From NCBI RefSeq assembly GCF_000802235.1, contig NZ_JTDL01000082.1:62001-126000 (forward strand): a DNA stretch of 64,000 bases, written 5' to 3'. The stretch comes from Sinomonas humi (GTDB taxonomy: Bacteria > Actinomycetota > Actinomycetes > Actinomycetales > Micrococcaceae). The notes under the pieces were generated by a model that was not told the DNA's origin, searched no databases, and saw only the letters and a list, made by a program, of their open reading frames with translations. The position numbers were made by a program, and so were the translations under genes. Shown piece after piece: positions 59,151 to 64,000 of this stretch (the first letter of the stretch is position 1; each line of letters opens with the position of its first letter).

Positions 59151-61850
59151 TCAGCGCCGCCCGCCCGCTACGCCGCCCGCCCGGCGCACGTGGGCGTGTC
59201 CGGTGTGCACGAGGAACGGCACGGCACGCCGGTGCACTCGGGCGTGCGAGGCATGGACTGCGTGAGCCGGAATCGCCAGAGCCGCGGGAGCCGCGAGCCG
59301 AGCCTCGCGGGCCGCTTGCTCTCTGGCGGCACGGGCGTCTGCCGCCTGATAGAAGAAGTGCTTTGCGACTTCGACCAGAACGAGGTACAGGATGACCATG
59401 CCCACGAGGGCGAGGAAGAACGGGGCGGGCAGCATCCTGAAGCCGATGAGCGTCCGGAACGGCGTGTAGGGGATGACGGCTCCGATGGCGACCACTGCGA
59501 TCACGCTCGCGGTGAGCGCCCTCGATGCGGCGCTCCGGAAGAACGGGATGCGCCGCGTGCGGATCGCGAAGACGATGAGCGTCTGCGTCGCGAGCGATTC
59601 CACGAACCAGCCGGCCCGGAACTCCTCGGGCGCGGCGTGGAATATCCAGAGCATGAGCCCGAACGTCGCGAAGTCGAACAGCGACGAAACGGGCCCGAAG
59701 ACGACCATGAACCGCCGGATCAGGCCGATGTCCCAGTGGGCTGGCTTGCGGAGCTGGTCCTGATCCACCTTGTCCGTGGGAATCGCCAGCTGGCTCGTGT
59801 CGTAGAGGAGGTTGTTGAGAAGGATCTGTCCCGGCAGCATCGGAAGGAAGGTCAGGAAGGCGCTCGCGGCGGCGGCGGAGAACATGTTGCCGAAGTTGCT
59901 GCTCGTGCCCATCAGCAGGTACTTGATCGTGTTCGCGAAGATGCGCCGGCCGCCGACCACTCCGTCGGCGAGCACCCCGAGGTCCTTCTCAAGGAGGACG
60001 ACGTCGGCGGCGTCCTTCGCGACGTCGGCGGCACTGTCCACTGAGATGCCGACGTCGGCCCGGTTCAGCGCCAGGGCGTCGTTGACGCCGTCGCCGAGGA
60101 AGCCCACAGCATGCGTGCGCCGCAGCACCGTTACGATACGCGACTTCTGCTCCGGCGAGACCCGGGCGAAGGCCCGGGCGCCGATCGCCGCCGAGGCGAG
60201 TTCGTCGTCGTCCATTGCCGCGACCTGCGCCCCCGTGAGGACGCCGCCGCTCGTCATCCCCAGAACGGACATGACGTGCTCAGCGACCAGGGCATTGTCC
60301 CCGGTGGCGATTTTGACCTCGATGCCCAGCGCCGCGAGCCTGTCCAGCGACTCCCGCGCATCGGCCTTCGGGCGGTCGATGAAGCTCAGGAAGCCCTCGA
60401 GCCGGAAAGGGCCCCCATCGGGCCCGCTCGCCACAGCTACCACCCGTGCTCCCCTCCGGAACAAGTCCTCAAGCCGGCCTCGGGCCTCATCCGGGACGTT
60501 GGCGCAGCGTTCGAGGACAGCTTCCGGTGCACCCTTGAGAATGCGCACAGGGCTGCCTGTGCTACCCCCTTCGACAAGCGTCTCCATAGTCCGCGTCTCG
60601 TGGTCGAAGGGGCGAAGGCCAAGGCGGCGTCGGGCCGCGAAGCGTCCGGGCAGTTCCGGGAAGGCGTCCCACAGGGCCGCGTCGACGGGGTTCTGCCCTT
60701 CGCCTGTCGCCCCCGGCGCGGACGGGTCCGCCTCGCAGCACAGCACAGCGAGTTCTGCGAGCCGTTCGGGGGCTCCCGGATCGTGGGCGTCGGCTGGCTG
60801 CGCCTCCTCGAAGCCGATCCGACCCTCCGTCAGCGTCCCGGTCTTGTCCGTGACCAGGACGTCGAGGTTGCCCAGATCCTCGATCGCAAGGAGCCGCTTG
60901 ACGAGCACACCAGCCTTGGCGAGGAGCCGAGAACCGGCGGCCAGGCTGGTGCTGACGACGGCGGGGAGCAGCTGAGGCGTAATCCCCACGGCAATTGCGA
61001 GGGAGAACAGGACTGAATCGAGGAACGGCCGTGCGAGGAGCAGGTTGACCGCCAAGATGCCCGCTGTGAGCGCCACTCCGACCCAGAGGAGCATGAGTGA
61101 GAACTCCTTGAGGCCACGCTGGAAGGCAGTCTCCGGCAGCCCTTGAGCCAGCCCCTCGGCGATGTGCCCGAAGGCGGTTGACTTGCCCGTAGCCGTAACG
61201 ACGGCGCGTGCCGAACCCGCGTGGACCACGGTTCCCATGAGGAGGCAGTCTGTGAGGTCGCCAAGGCCTGAGCCTTCGGCGACCGGGGCGGGGTTCTTTT
61301 CGACAGGCGCCGACTCCCCGGTCAGGACCCCCTCGTCCGTCTCCAGATCCACCGCCTCGAGGAGCCGCGCATCGGCGGGGACGATATTGCCGAGGCTGAG
61401 CCGGATGATGTCTCCCGGAACGAGCTCGCGCACCGGAAGCGAGCGCTCCCTTCCGTCACGGACCACCACGACCGTATGGCTGATTCGCTCGTGCAGATCC
61501 GCTGCGGTGCGTTCGGCTCGGAACTCGTTCGCGAACCCGAGGAGACCGCTCCCCACGAGGATCGCCACGATGATGCTCGCGTTGAGCCGGTCCCCGGTCG
61601 CGAAGGACATTGCTGCGGCGGCTACGAGGAGCGCTTGGAGGGGGCTCGCGAACTGGCGGACCAGCACGTGCGGCCAGCTGACGCGGCGGGCTTCAAGCAC
61701 GTTGGCCCCGAGCGCGAGCCTCCGGGAGGCCTCGCCTTCGCCTAGCCCAAGGGGCGTGGAGCCGAGCGCAGCCAGCACGTCGGCGACCGGCATCGAGGAA
61801 GCGCGCGCCGAGGGTATCTGTACCAGCGCCGAAACGGTCTGGACGCTCAT
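59151..61850 (-). CDS. mgtA: Mg2+-transporting P-type ATPase (MgtA type)
   Basis: 899 aa P3B ATPase that imports Mg2+. Actuator GVLTGESAPVEKN, phosphorylation motif VTDKTGTLTEG, hinge GFLGDGVNDALALNRADVGI, and the P3B-specific NNLLYDTSQLAIPTDKVD. Ten membrane helices, the last ending LYLVLVEVAKHFFYQ. Then an extra roughly 60-residue Ala/Arg/His-rich tail (HAVHASHARVHRRAV) follows, not normal for MgtA. ATG at 61850; an in-frame GTG 51 nt upstream is possible. Divergent from the HAD-GH65 gene across 86 bp. Confidence 0.93.
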   Translation of the reverse strand: MSVQTVSALVQIPSARASSMPVADVLAALGSTPLGLGEGEASRRLALGANVLEARRVSWPHVLVRQFASPLQALLVAAAAMSFATGDRLNASIIVAILVGSGLLGFANEFRAERTAADLHERISHTVVVVRDGRERSLPVRELVPGDIIRLSLGNIVPADARLLEAVDLETDEGVLTGESAPVEKNPAPVAEGSGLGDLTDCLLMGTVVHAGSARAVVTATGKSTAFGHIAEGLAQGLPETAFQRGLKEFSLMLLWVGVALTAGILAVNLLLARPFLDSVLFSLAIAVGITPQLLPAVVSTSLAAGSRLLAKAGVLVKRLLAIEDLGNLDVLVTDKTGTLTEGRIGFEEAQPADAHDPGAPERLAELAVLCCEADPSAPGATGEGQNPVDAALWDAFPELPGRFAARRRLGLRPFDHETRTMETLVEGGSTGSPVRILKGAPEAVLERCANVPDEARGRLEDLFRRGARVVAVASGPDGGPFRLEGFLSFIDRPKADARESLDRLAALGIEVKIATGDNALVAEHVMSVLGMTSGGVLTGAQVAAMDDDELASAAIGARAFARVSPEQKSRIVTVLRRTHAVGFLGDGVNDALALNRADVGISVDSAADVAKDAADVVLLEKDLGVLADGVVGGRRIFANTIKYLLMGTSSNFGNMFSAAAASAFLTFLPMLPGQILLNNLLYDTSQLAIPTDKVDQDQLRKPAHWDIGLIRRFMVVFGPVSSLFDFATFGLMLWIFHAAPEEFRAGWFVESLATQTLIVFAIRTRRIPFFRSAASRALTASVIAVVAIGAVIPYTPFRTLIGFRMLPAPFFLALVGMVILYLVLVEVAKHFFYQAADARAAREQAAREARLAAPAALAIPAHAVHASHARVHRRAVPFLVHTGHAHVRRAGGVAGGRR

Positions 61851-61936
61851 GAGCCACACTCTACGGGCACTTGTCCCGGGTGGGGATCCGTGATTCGGCA
61901 CTGGCAGCAGGGTTCAATCGCTGGTACAAGTTGGCC

Positions 61937-64000
61937 ATGACCCGCTCGCCAACGTGGGACGCCGCCCGGCCGCCGTTCGACGCGGTTGTCTTCGACCTCG
62001 ACGGCGTTGTCACCGACACGGCGGTCGTGCACGAGGCCGCGTGGCGGGAACTGTTCGACTCCGTCCTGAACGATCCGAGAGCCGCAGACGGCGACGGCGC
62101 CCAATCCTTCAGCCGGGGTGACTACCTCCGTTTTGTCGATGGGCGCCCTCGCGAGGAAGGTGTTCTGGCTTTCCTCGGGTCCCGGGGCATCTCGATAGCC
62201 CGCGGGAGCGCAGACGATGCGCCCGGGAGCTGGAGCGCCTTCGGCCTCGGCGCGCTCAAGGATCAGCTCTTCAAGAAGCGCCTCGAAGCCGGAGGCGTCG
62301 AAGTGTTCGAAGGGACGGCGCAACTGCTCAGCCGCCTTCACGCCGGCCATGTGCCCGTTGCGCTCGCGACAGCGAGCCGCAACGCGGAGGCGGTTCTGAA
62401 GGCGGCGCACCTTCAAGGCGCGTTCGACGTCGTGATCGATGGGGTCGAGGCCGCCCGCCTTCGCCTTCCCGGCAAGCCCCGCCCTGATACGTTCCTCGAA
62501 GCGGCCAGGCGCCTGGGGCTGGAGAGTGGACGCGCCGTCGTCATCGAAGACTCCGCCGCGGGCGTCGAGGCGGCGCACCGCGGCGGTTTTGGACTCGTCG
62601 TAGGGATCGACCGGGGCGGCCGCCGAACCGAGCTCGAGAAGGCCGGGGCCGACGTCGTCCTCGACGATGTCGGCGAGCTCGATCTCGGGCTCGTCATAGC
62701 CGACCCTTGGCTGCTCGTCTACGAGGGCACCGACCCGGGCCACGAGGGGCATAGGGAGGCACTCACCACTCTGTCCAACGGGTATGTGGGCGTTCGAGGA
62801 GCAGCGGCGGAGAGCGGCAGAGGCGGCATTGGCTACCCGGGCACGTATCTGAGCGGCGTGTACAACCGGGTGGTGAATCTGGTTGAAGGCCACGAGACTG
62901 AAGACGAGCACATGGTCAACGGGCCTAACTGGATCCACCTCGACCTCAGCATCCGCGGCGGGAACTGGTGGTCACAAGGCGGCCTGACGCTCATTTCGGA
63001 GCGCCGCGTTCTGGACTTACGCCGGGCACTGCTCACCAGAGAGGCCGTTCTGACAGACGACGACGGCCATCGGCTACGCGTGCTCCAGCGCCGTTTCGTG
63101 TCCATGGCAGACCCCCACCTCATGGCCCTTGAGACCACAGTCACGGCTGAGGGGTGGAGCGGGAAGGCGACAGTCCGAAGCGGCTTGGACTTGGACGTGA
63201 GCAACGAGAACGTCTTCGAGGACTCCCTGCTGGCCCGTCGCCACCTCGTTGACGTCACCGCACTGGACGAGGGCGAGAGCGCGCACGCGAACGTTCTTAC
63301 AGCAGAGGCGGAGACCATCCAGAGCAAGGTCCGCATTGCCACCGCGATGCGGACGGTCCTTGAAGGAGCAGGCGGCCACCCAGGAGCCACGGGGCGCATC
63401 GGCGGCCTGCACTTCCATGAATTCACTCTCGAGCTGCTCGAGGGCAGGCCGGCGCGCATCGCCAAGACGGTCGCATTCGCAACCTCGCGGGACCGCGCCA
63501 TCTCCTCGCCGAAGACGGCTGCGCTTGCCGCCCTCGAGCGCTCCGAGCGGGCCTTCGGGGAGCTTCTCACAGAGCACTCGGCGGTGTGGAAGAGGCTGCT
63601 TCCGCTGTTCACCGTGCGCGTCGACGCAGCAACCCACGTGCAGCTCGTGGTGAACCTGCACGTGTTCCATGTCCTGCAGGTCTTGGCCCCGTGCGTCGCC
63701 GACTTGGACGTCGGCGTACCCGCCCGGGGACTGCACGGCGAAGGCTACCGGGGGCACGTCTTCTGGGACGAGCTGTTCGTGCTGCCGCTCATCACGTCGC
63801 GGATTCCCGCCGTCGCCCGCTCGCTCATCGCCTACCGCTGGCGTCGCCTTCCCGCGGCCCGGGCAGCCGCAGCAGCGCAAGGCCTCAAGGGCGCGCTGTT
63901 CCCATGGCAGAGCGGGAGCGACGGCCGGGAGGAAACCCCGCAGTGGATCTTCAATCCGCGGTCGGGACATTGGCTGCCCGACCGCTCCCGGCTGCAACGC
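61937..64000 (+). CDS. HAD phosphatase/phosphomutase fused to GH65 glycoside phosphorylase (partial)
   Basis: 688 codons visible, open at the window end. The N-terminal HAD module (about 1-245) has FDAVVFDLDGVVTDTA, the Thr-Ala-Ser motif VALATASRN and VVIEDSAAGVEAAHRGGF, as in beta-phosphoglucomutase. A GH65 N-terminal sandwich starts near 255 (DPWLLVYEG, REALTTLSNGYVGVRGAAAE), and the catalytic barrel begins at ARGLHGEGYRGHVFWDELFV. GH65 members phosphorolyse trehalose, maltose or kojibiose; the HAD part would convert the beta-glucose-1-phosphate product. The catalytic Glu lies beyond the window, so substrate class cannot be read. Confidence 0.9.
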   Translation, partial: MTRSPTWDAARPPFDAVVFDLDGVVTDTAVVHEAAWRELFDSVLNDPRAADGDGAQSFSRGDYLRFVDGRPREEGVLAFLGSRGISIARGSADDAPGSWSAFGLGALKDQLFKKRLEAGGVEVFEGTAQLLSRLHAGHVPVALATASRNAEAVLKAAHLQGAFDVVIDGVEAARLRLPGKPRPDTFLEAARRLGLESGRAVVIEDSAAGVEAAHRGGFGLVVGIDRGGRRTELEKAGADVVLDDVGELDLGLVIADPWLLVYEGTDPGHEGHREALTTLSNGYVGVRGAAAESGRGGIGYPGTYLSGVYNRVVNLVEGHETEDEHMVNGPNWIHLDLSIRGGNWWSQGGLTLISERRVLDLRRALLTREAVLTDDDGHRLRVLQRRFVSMADPHLMALETTVTAEGWSGKATVRSGLDLDVSNENVFEDSLLARRHLVDVTALDEGESAHANVLTAEAETIQSKVRIATAMRTVLEGAGGHPGATGRIGGLHFHEFTLELLEGRPARIAKTVAFATSRDRAISSPKTAALAALERSERAFGELLTEHSAVWKRLLPLFTVRVDAATHVQLVVNLHVFHVLQVLAPCVADLDVGVPARGLHGEGYRGHVFWDELFVLPLITSRIPAVARSLIAYRWRRLPAARAAAAAQGLKGALFPWQSGSDGREETPQWIFNPRSGHWLPDRSRLQR

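Noticed and set aside
61866-61878. GGGCACTTGTCCC between mgtA and the HAD-GH65 gene as a DosR box
   Set aside because: One base shorter than the core and only the right half-site (GTCCC) is intact.
61847-63997. Several long minus-strand frames opposite the HAD-GH65 gene
   Set aside because: The plus frame from 61937 shows HAD and GH65 motifs throughout; the minus frames have none.
1-64000. rRNA, tRNA, CRISPR array, IS element, integrase or prophage
   Set aside because: None was seen on either strand: no transposase/integrase motifs, no regularly spaced repeats, no cloverleaf candidates in the gaps examined. Very short or divergent RNAs cannot be excluded by eye.

Overview
The window is high-GC actinobacterial chromosome, most likely from a Micrococcaceae genus close to Arthrobacter or Sinomonas. 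Three things point there: the pdxT-yebC-ruvCAB-yajC-secDF block followed by a probable relA, the thrS-HIT-pgsA-pdxS block (both ordered as in Mycobacterium), and mycothiol chemistry (S-hydroxymethylmycothiol dehydrogenase, mycoredoxin). No rRNA, tRNA, CRISPR array, insertion sequence or phage gene was recognised.

1-8.1 kb (minus strand): a housekeeping operon runs pdxT, yebC, ruvC, ruvA, ruvB, yajC, secD, secF and a partial gene that is probably relA. A 61-bp tandem repeat copied from the ruvC 3' end, plus a LexA-like box, separate ruvC from ruvA. 8.2-13 kb (plus): an asparagine synthetase fused to a CofE-like domain, then an M3 oligopeptidase, ending at a strong bidirectional hairpin. 13.1-20 kb (minus): pdxS, pgsA, an HIT phosphorylase, thrS, and a shortened DnaE2-like polymerase that has lost catalytic residues. 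The last gene shares its start region and a near-perfect LexA box with a divergent SRAP (HMCES/YedK) gene.

20.8-34.8 kb is accessory sequence: a winged-helix protein, a P-loop kinase-like protein, small secreted or NTF2-like proteins, two LGFP-repeat surface proteins with a shared promoter and leader around a membrane-anchored beta-propeller, a TetR/SDR pair, RidA and GNAT. Four genes or remnants here (VOC, RelE-like toxin, an unknown gene, SDR) carry frameshifts, so this is either decaying sequence or a stretch of indel errors.

35-48 kb is cation homeostasis: an NhaP-type antiporter, a DUF2254 membrane protein, the complete kdpFABC-DE potassium system with an extra 31-residue membrane ORF in front, and a large APC permease. 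48-50.7 kb is thiol and formaldehyde metabolism: mycoredoxin behind a perfect sigma-R/SigH-type promoter, mycothiol-dependent formaldehyde dehydrogenase and an MBL hydrolase.

51-64 kb resembles a hypoxia/energy-stress island: a Cys-rich DUF326 protein coupled to PEP synthase, a GerMN lipoprotein, an SPW protein, a deleted universal stress protein, PPK2, a PNPOx-like protein, a three-gene diheme cytochrome b unit that includes an easily missed 45-aa membrane protein, an MgtA-type ATPase and a HAD-GH65 glycoside phosphorylase fusion. Several promoter regions here carry imperfect DosR-like palindromes. That regulatory link is inference from reading the sequence and has not been scored statistically.
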